From Burkholderiales bacterium RIFOXYD12_FULL_59_19 (GTDB taxonomy: Bacteria; Pseudomonadota; Gammaproteobacteria; Burkholderiales; Burkholderiaceae_C): a stretch of 50,759 nt of DNA. Below are positions 42,419 through 50,189 of this stretch, in pieces. The notes below the pieces were generated by a model. The model was given only the letters and a program-made list of their open reading frames with translations, ran no database searches and had not been told where the DNA came from. Made by a program: the position numbers and the translations under genes. How positions within the stretch are numbered: position 1 is the stretch's first letter; each line of letters opens with the position of its first letter. The stretch covers positions 1-50,759 of the forward strand of contig MESQ01000023.1 in NCBI GenBank assembly GCA_001771065.1, given 5' to 3'.

Positions 42419-42640
42419 TCAGTTTGCCAGACCGAGCTGCTTCATGAAGTCTTGGTTGTCCCAGAACAGCCACTCATGGTCCATCGTCGTGCCACTCCAG
42501 TGACCAATGCTGGCCATGCCAATGGCAAAGCGCTTGCCGGTTGGTGCTATCGTCTTGCCATCACCCATCGGCATGGACTTGGCAAAGGTGCCCGTCATCA
42601 CTTCGGTATTTTTGCTGTCTATCCCACGCGGCAGTATGTG
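42419..42640 (-). pseudogene. SnoaL-like ester cyclase, C-terminal remnant
   Basis: The frame reads EVMTGTFAKSMPMGDGKTIAPTGKRF, then MASIGHWSGTTMDHEWLFWDNQDFMKQLGL. This is the second half of a SnoaL/ester-cyclase-like protein (expected 130-150 residues), including the family's G-x-x-DHEWLFWDN ending. Upstream the frame meets a stop at about 42641 and the first half is absent, so it is a decayed gene. Its own function (polyketide-cyclase-like or stress protein) cannot be told. Confidence 0.65.
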
Positions 42641-42723
42641 TCACCCAAGGTAACGGCCTTGATAGACTTTCTATCGCATGCTATGAGGTGATAGTTTTCC
42701 GCAGCTTGCTCAATCACCCGCTT

Positions 42724-42757
42724 CAACATCATTCCAGCCATGGCTGGAATGATGTTG
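42724..42757. repeat. 34-bp perfect palindrome
   Basis: Two 17-base arms without spacer, CAACATCATTCCAGCCA and its exact complement, meet at a central CCATGG. It lies 57 bases downstream of the tannase stop and upstream of the broken cyclase. No T-run follows on either strand. It could be a cruciform-forming site, a dimer-binding site or the trace of an inverted insertion. Confidence 0.65.
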
Positions 42758-42813
42758 GATTCTTCTCGGAAAATGCGAGGACATGAATCGTTAGCGACTG
42801 AGGCACGAAACCC

Positions 42814-44439
42814 TCAGGGAGCAGAGCAGACAAAGTTCGCGGCATCATCCGTACTCCCGGCCCCCTTGTAGTTGGCTACCTGTGGATACGGGCACAGTGG
42901 TCGGGTGCGCGTCACGGCACCGTTCACGATCCGTGATGCCGTGATGTCGGCGGGAGCCTGCCCCTTCTCTGACCAGGCCATGAGCGCCCGGAAGATATCC
43001 CGCTTCGGCTCGGCGGGCACTGCGCCGCTGGATCCCTGGCCAAACTCGTTGACACCGGCTCCGCCACCACAGTGGGCCATGCCTGGCACCATGTAGAGCC
43101 GCGAAAAGTCGTCAGGCGCGCTCACGGTCTGCTTCACGCGGTCGTAGTAGCGCACGGTGCCCTGCGGCATGATGAGGTTGTCAGCCCAGCCGTGGTAGAT
43201 GATGACCTTGCCGCCACGCTTTTTGAAGGCGGAGATGTCAGGGTTGTCGGTTGCCATGATCGGCCCCACCATCTCGGCGTTCTTGTTGAAGAAGGCCTCG
43301 TAGTTGGTGAAATTGAGCGTCGTCCAGTCCCAGTTGGGGTCGAAGTACACCCAGTACCTGGCCTGCTCAATAGGTATGGGGAACGGTGCCGTCCCGGCCA
43401 ACGCGCCCAGGTCGGAACCGCGCTCCACGCCCGGCCACAATAACTGCCCTGCCGTGTTGCGCGCACCGCCCCAGATCTTCTGCAATGCACTAGCTTCGCC
43501 AGGAGCAAGGCATGTTCCGTCAGTCGATGAGCAGCCCGCCTGTGTGATCTGAGCGTCCTGGGTTGGGTCGTAGGTGCACAGGCGCGGGTCTCCGATCACG
43601 CCATCGGTCACGCCGTCCGCTGCGTCGCAGGCCGCTACCGCGCGGCTGGTGGCCAGTTCGCGCTTGGCCGTGGAGAGCGGGCCACCGGCATCCGCCTTCA
43701 TCGCCACCTGCGGCCAGATCTGGTAGGCCTGGAACCGGTCCCACTGGATCGCGGGCGCGCCCGCGAGGATGGCGTCGTAGTCCGCCGGGTAACGCTGGGC
43801 CATCATCAGGCCCTGGCGCCCCCCGGTCGAGCAGCCGTACCAATACGAGCGTACGGGGTCCGAGCCATAGAACGCCTTCACCAACTGCTTGCCGATAACG
43901 GCCATCAGGTGTTCTGACCGGTAGGCAAAGTCAATCTGCAATTGCGTGTTCGCCTTGCCGGGCGACTCCATGCCGAAGGCGCCTGAGAGAAAGAAGCCCG
44001 TGTGGCCCGTGTCGGTTGTTACGCCGGCAAAGCCCTGGCGAATGGAGTCAACGGCCGGAGCCAATTGAAGCGAGCCCGCGTAGACACCGTTTCCCTCGGC
44101 GCGAAACCTGCCATTCCAGGCGGTAGCAGGCAACGAAACCCAGATGTTGACTTGCGGATCGACTTTCACCTTGACCAAGCAATACTGCTTGTCCGATGCA
44201 GCCGTGCCGGTGGTGCCCGTGCTTACCTCCAGAATGCTAACGGGCGCGTCCGCTGTGAGCGACGTGGCCCCAATACCCTGCATGGTACAGGCCGTGGTGG
44301 GATTGAAGGCGATGCTGTCGCTCACTGCTGGAAGCGACGTGGTACTGTCGCCACCACTCCCACCGCACCCTCCCAGCGCAGCAGATACAAGACCAATGAT
44401 TGCGGCACGCGCCAAAGATGGACTTCGATTAATTTTCAA
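42814..44439 (-). CDS. Tannase/feruloyl esterase family lipoprotein
   Basis: 541-residue secreted esterase. The lipobox is ALGGCGG near residue 25. The tannase catalytic pattern is complete: Cys203-Ser204 in GCSTGGRQG, Asp in YHGWADNLIMP and His-Cys in GMAHCGGGAG, giving the CS-D-HC motif with neighbouring disulfide. The insert DAADGVTDGVIGDPRLCTYDP matches the calcium-binding lid. It begins with TTG, backed by an AGGAG six to seven bases upstream. The likely substrate is an ester of an aromatic acid such as ferulate, gallate or phthalate monoester. It is divergent from an AraC regulator. Confidence 0.9.
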   Translation of the reverse strand: MKINRSPSLARAAIIGLVSAALGGCGGSGGDSTTSLPAVSDSIAFNPTTACTMQGIGATSLTADAPVSILEVSTGTTGTAASDKQYCLVKVKVDPQVNIWVSLPATAWNGRFRAEGNGVYAGSLQLAPAVDSIRQGFAGVTTDTGHTGFFLSGAFGMESPGKANTQLQIDFAYRSEHLMAVIGKQLVKAFYGSDPVRSYWYGCSTGGRQGLMMAQRYPADYDAILAGAPAIQWDRFQAYQIWPQVAMKADAGGPLSTAKRELATSRAVAACDAADGVTDGVIGDPRLCTYDPTQDAQITQAGCSSTDGTCLAPGEASALQKIWGGARNTAGQLLWPGVERGSDLGALAGTAPFPIPIEQARYWVYFDPNWDWTTLNFTNYEAFFNKNAEMVGPIMATDNPDISAFKKRGGKVIIYHGWADNLIMPQGTVRYYDRVKQTVSAPDDFSRLYMVPGMAHCGGGAGVNEFGQGSSGAVPAEPKRDIFRALMAWSEKGQAPADITASRIVNGAVTRTRPLCPYPQVANYKGAGSTDDAANFVCSAP

Positions 44440-44649
44440 AACTATCTCCTATGAAATATGGGAGGATTGCACCGCGAACAAGTTCATGCGTCTTACAAAT
44501 TCCGATCGAATTTGCATGGAACGCACCGCATTCAGGGTAAATACGGAGGTCACTACGCACCTAACAGCTATAGCGAAACGATATGCCGCCACGGAAGTGC
44601 AAGTGCCAGAATCAAGCCCTCCAGGCCCCAATAAAGAGAGATGCTTCCC

Positions 44650-45561
44650 ATGGACAACACTCCTCGCGGACGAGCAGAGATCAACCCACACGGGGAACAC
44701 AGCTTGCTCAATGCAGCTGCAGTTGCCCAATGGCACGGGTTCGCGCTAGGATGGGTGGAGGCAAACCCCCATGTCGCGGTGGGCGATGCCGAGGTGAAAA
44801 CCACCATGCTCGCAATGCTGGACAGCGGCTGCGCACAGGCCGAGTTCGCATACGGAAGACAATCCTTCAACTATGACCTGACACCCGGTGCCATCGGTCT
44901 ATTCACTGAAGGCACCCACATGAACCGCATCCGCTGGGAATGCCAGGACGTTCGCCGGATCATCGTGGAGGTCGACCTGGCCTACCTGGCCGATCCGGGT
45001 CTACAGGAGTGCCTGCGTCGACAACCGCTAAAAACAGAGGTCGAGTTTCGCGACGAAGGTTTGGCAGCGGTTCTTCGAAGCATGACCGCAGAAGCCGCCA
45101 ACGGATCGCCCAACGGGCAGTTGTATGCCCAATCCCTATCCCTTGGCGTGGCAATGCGACTGCAGCAGCGTGCCGCCGCTTGCGGCAGTGCAAGACCTGA
45201 GCGCGGCAAACTCAACGCCGGTTTGGTGCAGCGGCTAGAGGAATGGATCGGCGCCCATATGGAGAGGGATATTTCCCTTGCGCAACTGGCGCAGATAGCT
45301 GGGTTCAGCCCCGCGAATTTCGTGCGGCTTTTTAGGAACACGATGGGCTGCGCACCCTATCACCACGTTCTGAAAATCCGACTCTCCCGGGCGAGGCAAC
45401 TGCTGCTGGCCAGCGAACAGCCCATTGCAACAATCGCTGCGGAAACCGGCTTCTCCAGCCAAAGCCATCTGACGACAGCGTTCATGCGCGCGTACAACTT
45501 ACCTCCGGGACAGATGCGACGCATGGAAGCCGACAAGAGCCGGACTAACCCAAATCAATGA
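44650..45561 (+). CDS. AraC-family transcriptional regulator
   Basis: 303-residue regulator. The C-terminal domain has two helix-turn-helix motifs (DISLAQLAQIAGFSPANFVRLFRNTMG and PIATIAAETGFSSQSHLTTAFMRAYNLPPGQMRR). The N-terminal domain of about 180 residues is a cupin-like effector domain (ALGWVEANPHVAVGDAEVKTTML). ATG 44650 is chosen because GAGAG lies nine bases upstream; ATG 44641 would add three residues. It is divergent from the tannase, which it probably activates in response to the ester or its product (inference). The shared promoter region (44440-44640) contains no operator I can name. Confidence 0.92.
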   Translation: MDNTPRGRAEINPHGEHSLLNAAAVAQWHGFALGWVEANPHVAVGDAEVKTTMLAMLDSGCAQAEFAYGRQSFNYDLTPGAIGLFTEGTHMNRIRWECQDVRRIIVEVDLAYLADPGLQECLRRQPLKTEVEFRDEGLAAVLRSMTAEAANGSPNGQLYAQSLSLGVAMRLQQRAAACGSARPERGKLNAGLVQRLEEWIGAHMERDISLAQLAQIAGFSPANFVRLFRNTMGCAPYHHVLKIRLSRARQLLLASEQPIATIAAETGFSSQSHLTTAFMRAYNLPPGQMRRMEADKSRTNPNQ

Positions 45562-45877
45562 GCCGCCACTGAAAGTTTGCACGTTTTGCGGAAGACGATG
45601 GGCCTGTTTTCCCTTCGAATCAAGGCCGTCGCGAATACAAGGAATGAAATTCCAAAATCCACCTTTGACTACTAGCACTTCGGTCAAACACGGATGCCTT
45701 GTCGTGCAACTTTTTTGCCGCTAGATTTCCCCAGTTCTTGCACGTGCTGCTTAAATTGCATTGACAAAAGAGGCTTCCACTCAATTTAGTTTGCAACTGT
45801 TTCGAGGCACTGAAAAGCTGCCATTTCTCGGATACATTCCCCATGAAATGCGCTGGCATCCAATCAAAGAACAACAT
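45562..45877. other. Gene-free junction between cargo and relaxase
   Basis: No reading frame with protein-like composition is present. The stretch is AT-richer than the neighbouring backbone and marks the right-hand join of cargo 2 with the relaxase gene. I see no terminal repeats, tRNA or terminator in it. Confidence 0.5.
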
Positions 45878-47839
45878 CTATGGCGATAGACCGCGCTCCC
45901 TAGCTACTCCCCAGTTAACAGATGCGCCCCGAACTACGGCGAAAACGGAACGACCCAAATACCGCTCCATGGCTGCCCGCCACGGTACCAAGCTGAATCC
46001 CACGCCGTCATCCAACATTGCAAAACGGCCACTGGCAAGCTGGACTGAGCGACGGTAAACGCCACCTGTCCGCACACCATCACGCGACAAACGGTGAATT
46101 AGCCCAGTCTCGTTCTGAATCACTTTGCCCACCTCGGTCAGCTCCCGATCACGCAAAGTGGACAACAGATTGCGCGCCAAAACCACCCGCGAACCACGTC
46201 GCTCCGCCAAACCCTGTTCGACAAGAAAACCCATCCGCTCCTGCAAGGCATCACGCACTTGGACACCAAATCCTCGTTGCGCCAATACGCTGGCTTCCCC
46301 CACCAGTTGCCGATCCAACCAAGTGGCACCCTGAGCGCGCACCTGCTGTTCGACAGACAGTTGCGAACGCAGGTCGATGGTGATGCCTGCAGTCTTTTTC
46401 GCGTCATGCGCTTGAGCTCGCAACAAGAAATCAGACGGCACGTTCCAAACGCCATCTGCCACGCGCTCCACAGCCCCCCAGCGACGTAGCGCTTCGAGCC
46501 GACGCACATGAACATCGACTGCAGTTTGAGGGTCTGGGGTGTTCTCCTGTCGAAGCTGCACAAGATGGTCAACGGTACGGTACAGACCTTCACGCACAAT
46601 GCCCACGATGGTCCGGTCCACCGTTCGTTCCCCTCCAACGGCTTTCACATCCACGATGCCCCCCACAGGCAATGCGGTCAGGTCAGTGTCGACCGGCAGG
46701 CGCACATAGTGCGCACGGCCATCCATGCCATCCACCACCAGATAGCCTCGGTCATTCAGCTCGTCGGCTAGCCCCTTGGCTGCGATGCGGCCGATAACAG
46801 GTCCCGCCAGTTCCGTTTCCAGCACCAACTCCCGCTGCTGCCCCTTCAAGGCCTTGTGCATAGCCAGCAGGATGTCTCCTCGCTCGCCCATCGCAGCCAA
46901 CGTCTGTTCCATGTTTGGCGACAGCTTCCAGCGATTTGCGTCGATACGCCCGGCCAGTTCCATCCCCTCCAGCCGCTGCAGCCTGGCACGAAGATGGGTT
47001 TGGCGCTGCCTGTCCTTGGGCTCCTGCGTCAAGTCCACAACACCCATATCTACCTGCCGCATCAGAGCCCGGTCCAGGCTCGTCAGCCGCTCCTGCTCCA
47101 CCTCCCGCAGCAACCCCCGCCGAATCTCCAACTCCGTGCGCGGCCCCAGCCATTCGGTCGCCAACTCACTGGCCCGCATGCGCATGCCATGCGCCATGTA
47201 ATCCGGAGCAATCACCAAGTCCTGACCCTTTCCTCTCCCCTCCCCGGCACGTCCGCGCAACACGATGTGCGTGTGCGGGTTGTCGGTATCCCAATGGTCA
47301 ACGGCCACCCAGTCCAACCCGGTTTCCAGGTCAGTGGACATGCGCTGCATGAACTCGCGCGTATAGTCGCGCAGGTCTTCCAGCTCCCCGGCATCCTCCA
47401 CCGAGACGATGAAGCGGAACTGGTGCCGGTCACCTTTGCCACGCGCCTCGAAGGCCTTGAGGTCGGCAGCGTCGGTCTCTGGCCCATAGGGCTGCCCCTT
47501 CTCTCCATCGCGCGTCACACCATCGCGCTCGATGTAGCGCAGGTGCGTGGACACGGAATTCACACCCGCCTTCTTCAGCACCACATAACGGGACTTGATG
47601 ACTACACGCCGGGCCGTCACCGCCAGCGTTTGGTCCGCCTTGCCTGCTGCAACGCGCCCCCTTCCAAAAGTCGATGCAGGCCGGACTCTACGGTTGCCAG
47701 AAGCATTGGCGCCAGTCTTGGAAACCTGCTTCAGAACTTGGGATACAAAGCGCTGCGAACGCTGTCCATTACCCTGACCTGCACGCCCCTTGGGTGCTCC
47801 TGGCTTGACCCTGAAGCGCTCGTCGTCACGCGACGCCAT
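45878..47839 (-). CDS. VirD2-like relaxase with DUF3363 domain (RlxS type)
   Basis: 653-residue relaxase that nicks the element at oriT and pilots the strand into the recipient. The three-His metal motif is DHWDTDNPHTHIVLRG (H182, H189, H191). An upstream Tyr-rich stretch (about 85-102, ending HLRYIERDG) may hold the nucleophile. The C-terminal DUF3363 part follows (RLEGMELAGRIDANRW, VVDGMDGRAHYVRL, and a long tail). The N-terminus is basic, as in Tn4371-type relaxases. The start is ATG 47839; an upstream extension is not protein-like. The gene is intact, so the element could still mobilise. Confidence 0.92.
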   Translation of the reverse strand: MASRDDERFRVKPGAPKGRAGQGNGQRSQRFVSQVLKQVSKTGANASGNRRVRPASTFGRGRVAAGKADQTLAVTARRVVIKSRYVVLKKAGVNSVSTHLRYIERDGVTRDGEKGQPYGPETDAADLKAFEARGKGDRHQFRFIVSVEDAGELEDLRDYTREFMQRMSTDLETGLDWVAVDHWDTDNPHTHIVLRGRAGEGRGKGQDLVIAPDYMAHGMRMRASELATEWLGPRTELEIRRGLLREVEQERLTSLDRALMRQVDMGVVDLTQEPKDRQRQTHLRARLQRLEGMELAGRIDANRWKLSPNMEQTLAAMGERGDILLAMHKALKGQQRELVLETELAGPVIGRIAAKGLADELNDRGYLVVDGMDGRAHYVRLPVDTDLTALPVGGIVDVKAVGGERTVDRTIVGIVREGLYRTVDHLVQLRQENTPDPQTAVDVHVRRLEALRRWGAVERVADGVWNVPSDFLLRAQAHDAKKTAGITIDLRSQLSVEQQVRAQGATWLDRQLVGEASVLAQRGFGVQVRDALQERMGFLVEQGLAERRGSRVVLARNLLSTLRDRELTEVGKVIQNETGLIHRLSRDGVRTGGVYRRSVQLASGRFAMLDDGVGFSLVPWRAAMERYLGRSVFAVVRGASVNWGVARERGLSP

Positions 47840-47982
47840 GGCACAAGCTCCAGCGCAATGCCGCGGATCGCATCCAAGACGGCACGCGGCCAACCCTGAT
47901 GCCCTGCGGGTTTGAGCTCCATCGCGGCACACAGGCTGCAAGCCGCCGTGCCGCGCCCAACCCACGTGCAGACTGGCGTTGC

Positions 47983-48121
47983 GGCCGGGCACGTGCCGGC
48001 CCTTTTATCTTGCCCTCTGTCTTCATCAGTCTCCAAGGTGCCCAGCTCCGACAACGCGCCAGCCGCACACAAGGTGTGTCAAGCCGCCTAAAGGGCGGCG
48101 CCAGTGCAGCGAACACTGCAC
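47983..48121. other. Hairpin-rich intergenic segment, candidate oriT
   Basis: Between relaxase and traF lies a cluster of inverted repeats. GGCCGG/CCGGCC (47983-48001, loop GCACGTG) is followed by a T-run; next come CACAC/GTGTG (48066-48078), GCCGCC/GGCGGC (48083-48099) and GTGCAG/CTGCAC (48104-48121). Origins of transfer usually lie beside the relaxase gene and carry such repeats. I cannot identify a nic site, so this is a position-based suggestion. The first hairpin could instead be a plus-strand terminator. Confidence 0.3.
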
Positions 48122-48157
48122 GCTGGCGACAGAATCTCCGCACAATGGGCAACACCA

Positions 48158-48670
48158 TCATGGCATACTCCAGGTCCACAGTGGCTGCGCACTGCCAATC
48201 ACTTCCGACACACGGATGGGGCCGAAATAACGGCTATCGAACGATGCCAGATTGGTACTGCTCAAGAGAAACAGTTCACCGCGCACCAGGCATCGGCACT
48301 GCGACCAGGCAGACAGTGGGCGACCATGCCCATCAACACCCATCACGGTGGCCGCTGCTACATCGTCAATGCGCACTGATGTTCCCTCAACACATACCCA
48401 CTGCGGAGCCACAGCACCAATGCGCTTGAGCAAGGGAATACCGGCTGGCAGGTAGTCGCGCTGCGCCGCCAGCGCAGCAGCGGGTGCCGGAAGTCGGGTC
48501 AGCACGATGCTGCCGACCTGCATCGAGTCGGCAGACACTATGCGGTACCAGCCACGCGCCACACTGTCGCTGGCGTTGTAGACGATCTGCGCACGGTGTG
48601 GCACGGCCAGCGGCATGAGCAACGCCGCCAGGCCGATATCCATGCAGAGAATCACGATGGCCCGCTTCAT
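48158..48670 (-). CDS. traF: TraF, S26-family conjugation signal peptidase
   Basis: 170-residue inner-membrane peptidase with an N-terminal hydrophobic segment (AIVILCMDIGLAALLMPLAV). Serine motif NASDSVARGWYRI and lysine motif LPAGIPLLKRIGAVAP match the S26/TraF Ser-Lys dyad. The following WVCVEGTSVRIDD and final FDSRYFGPI segments fit the fold. It processes the TrbC pilin in IncP-like systems. Its start overlaps the DUF2840 gene by four bases, in one operon with parA. Confidence 0.93.
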   Translation of the reverse strand: MKRAIVILCMDIGLAALLMPLAVPHRAQIVYNASDSVARGWYRIVSADSMQVGSIVLTRLPAPAAALAAQRDYLPAGIPLLKRIGAVAPQWVCVEGTSVRIDDVAAATVMGVDGHGRPLSAWSQCRCLVRGELFLLSSTNLASFDSRYFGPIRVSEVIGSAQPLWTWSMP

Positions 48671-49188
48671 TGCAGCGCTCCTCGCGCAATATGCGCCGCA
48701 TGCCACTCGGCTGTGTACTCGGGCAGCGGCTGACGCGCAGCCAGGCAGTTGCCGACAGCCCCCCAGCACGTCAGGGCTACGGCACAGGGATCGATGCCCA
48801 GGCGTTTCATGGCGTCAATCACGGCAAGGACTGCCTTGACTTGCTGTTCGCCGTCGGCACGCAGCAGGATGCGCGCGCCGGGCAGCACGCCCGCGATGCG
48901 CTGCGCCCCGTCAAACGACTTGGGTGCCTGCAGCACCGTCAACTGCCAGAGCGCCGTGCCGTAATCGTTGGCAATCCACTTCACACGACAGCAGACCGCA
49001 CCGGGCTCAAACACCGCGACGCGCCGCCAGCGGTTCAGAACGGTCTCGCGCGCGGGTTTGCCAAAGCGCAGCCACACGTTCACCCGCTGTTCCACGAATG
49101 CAAGCGAAACCTGCATAGGTACGGGTCTGCTCGCTTGCAATTCGGGCCGCATCACCTGTCCAGCAACTTGCATGCTCGGCTGCATCAT
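48667..49188 (-). CDS. DUF2840 family protein
   Basis: 173-residue soluble protein (VSLAFVEQRVNVWLRFGKPARETVLNRWRRVAVFEPGAVCCRVKWIANDYGT) matching the DUF2840 proteins found between parA and traF in Tn4371-like elements. No catalytic motif is evident. The C-terminal half has several Cys (DPCAVALTCWGAVGNCLAA). It may act with TraF or the relaxase, by position only. Two adjacent ATGs (49188, 49185) are possible starts. Confidence 0.9.
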   Translation of the reverse strand: MMQPSMQVAGQVMRPELQASRPVPMQVSLAFVEQRVNVWLRFGKPARETVLNRWRRVAVFEPGAVCCRVKWIANDYGTALWQLTVLQAPKSFDGAQRIAGVLPGARILLRADGEQQVKAVLAVIDAMKRLGIDPCAVALTCWGAVGNCLAARQPLPEYTAEWHAAHIARGALQ

Positions 49189-49448
49189 GGTGTCCCCTCC
49201 GGAAACTCACGCTCCAGCAGTTCGCGCAACATCTCGACGGCAGTAATGCCACGCTGAAACGCGACAACCTTGATGCGTCCGCGCATCACAGGCGTGACAT
49301 CGATGGTGAGCCGCGCGGTGTAAATCAAGGCCTTGGCGGTTGCCATCACCGCATCGACCTGCTGCACCCAGGCCGATGCTGGATCGGCATCGGGCCTGCG
49401 CCCAATCGGTGCCCGTTGCCGTACCGTGGATGCAAGTGGCTTGCTCAT
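49185..49448 (-). CDS. Small ribbon-helix-helix-like partition-associated protein
   Basis: 87-residue protein. The C-terminal RLTIDVTPVMRGRIKVVAFQRGITAVEMLRELLEREFPE reads as a ribbon-helix-helix domain, preceded by a flexible basic N-terminus. Located directly after parA (four-base overlap), it is probably the ParB-like or CopG-like partner of ParA (inference from position). A full ParB with nuclease-like domain is not present here. Confidence 0.75.
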   Translation of the reverse strand: MSKPLASTVRQRAPIGRRPDADPASAWVQQVDAVMATAKALIYTARLTIDVTPVMRGRIKVVAFQRGITAVEMLRELLEREFPEGTP

Positions 49449-50179
49449 AGCAGCATCTCCCGTACCGCCTGTGCCAGCGCCGCGATCTCGCGCGCGGCTG
49501 CGCAATGGGGCGCCACTTCAAACGCCAGCCGACCCGCAGCCACGCTGTCGGCAAACACGATGCGCTGGGAGACTTCCACCAGCAAGGCGGGAAACGGTTG
49601 GTCGGCCAGCGCGGCACGCGCCTCGCGCCCGATCACCGTCCCGACAACGCGCCGGTTGATCACAAAGGCCGCGCGCAACTGCGGCCGAAACACCCGTGCC
49701 TCGGTGATCAGTTGCACCATTTCGTGGCTAGCCCACACGTCGTAGGCACTGGGCTGCACCGGGATCAGCACCAGGTCGGCGGCCAGCAGCGCGGAGCGTG
49801 CGAGTGCCGCGACCCTGGGCGGACCATCAATCACGACGAAATCCGCCTGCAAGGCGATTTGCGGAGCTTCCTGGTGCAAGGAGTCCCGCGCCAAGCCAAA
49901 CACGCCGTACAGGCGACCGTGGCCGCTTTGTGCGCGTCGTTGTGCCCAGTCCAGGGCGGAGCCCTGTGGATCGGCATCGAGCAGTGTCACGCGCATCCCT
50001 TGCGTGGCGAACTCACCCGCGAGATGGGTGGCCAGCGTGGTCTTGCCTGCGCCGCCTTTCTGGTTGAGCAGCGCGATCACCTTGCCGGGGAGCTTGGCTC
50101 CCCCTGACAAACCGTATTCGACGCCTTCGGATGCGGCACTGCCCATTTTTTGAACAACGACATTTCCTCTTTTATCCAT
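49445..50179 (-). CDS. parA: ParA-family partition ATPase
   Basis: 244-residue Walker-type ATPase. The deviant Walker A motif is KGGAGKTT (residues 41-48), Walker A' is LLDADPQGSA and the B-like stretch is FVVIDGPPR. Members stabilise ICEs after excision or position plasmids. The N-terminal about 30 residues before GKVIALLNQ are an extension compared with many relatives; no nearer start codon gives a better ribosome site. It lies 10 bases after repA. Confidence 0.93.
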   Translation of the reverse strand: MDKRGNVVVQKMGSAASEGVEYGLSGGAKLPGKVIALLNQKGGAGKTTLATHLAGEFATQGMRVTLLDADPQGSALDWAQRRAQSGHGRLYGVFGLARDSLHQEAPQIALQADFVVIDGPPRVAALARSALLAADLVLIPVQPSAYDVWASHEMVQLITEARVFRPQLRAAFVINRRVVGTVIGREARAALADQPFPALLVEVSQRIVFADSVAAGRLAFEVAPHCAAAREIAALAQAVREMLL

Positions 50180-50189
50180 AGTTATGTCT

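Noticed and set aside
42240..42473. 77-codon minus-strand frame near the hairpin
   Set aside because: Its sequence has no hydrophobic core or family features and overlaps the cyclase remnant.
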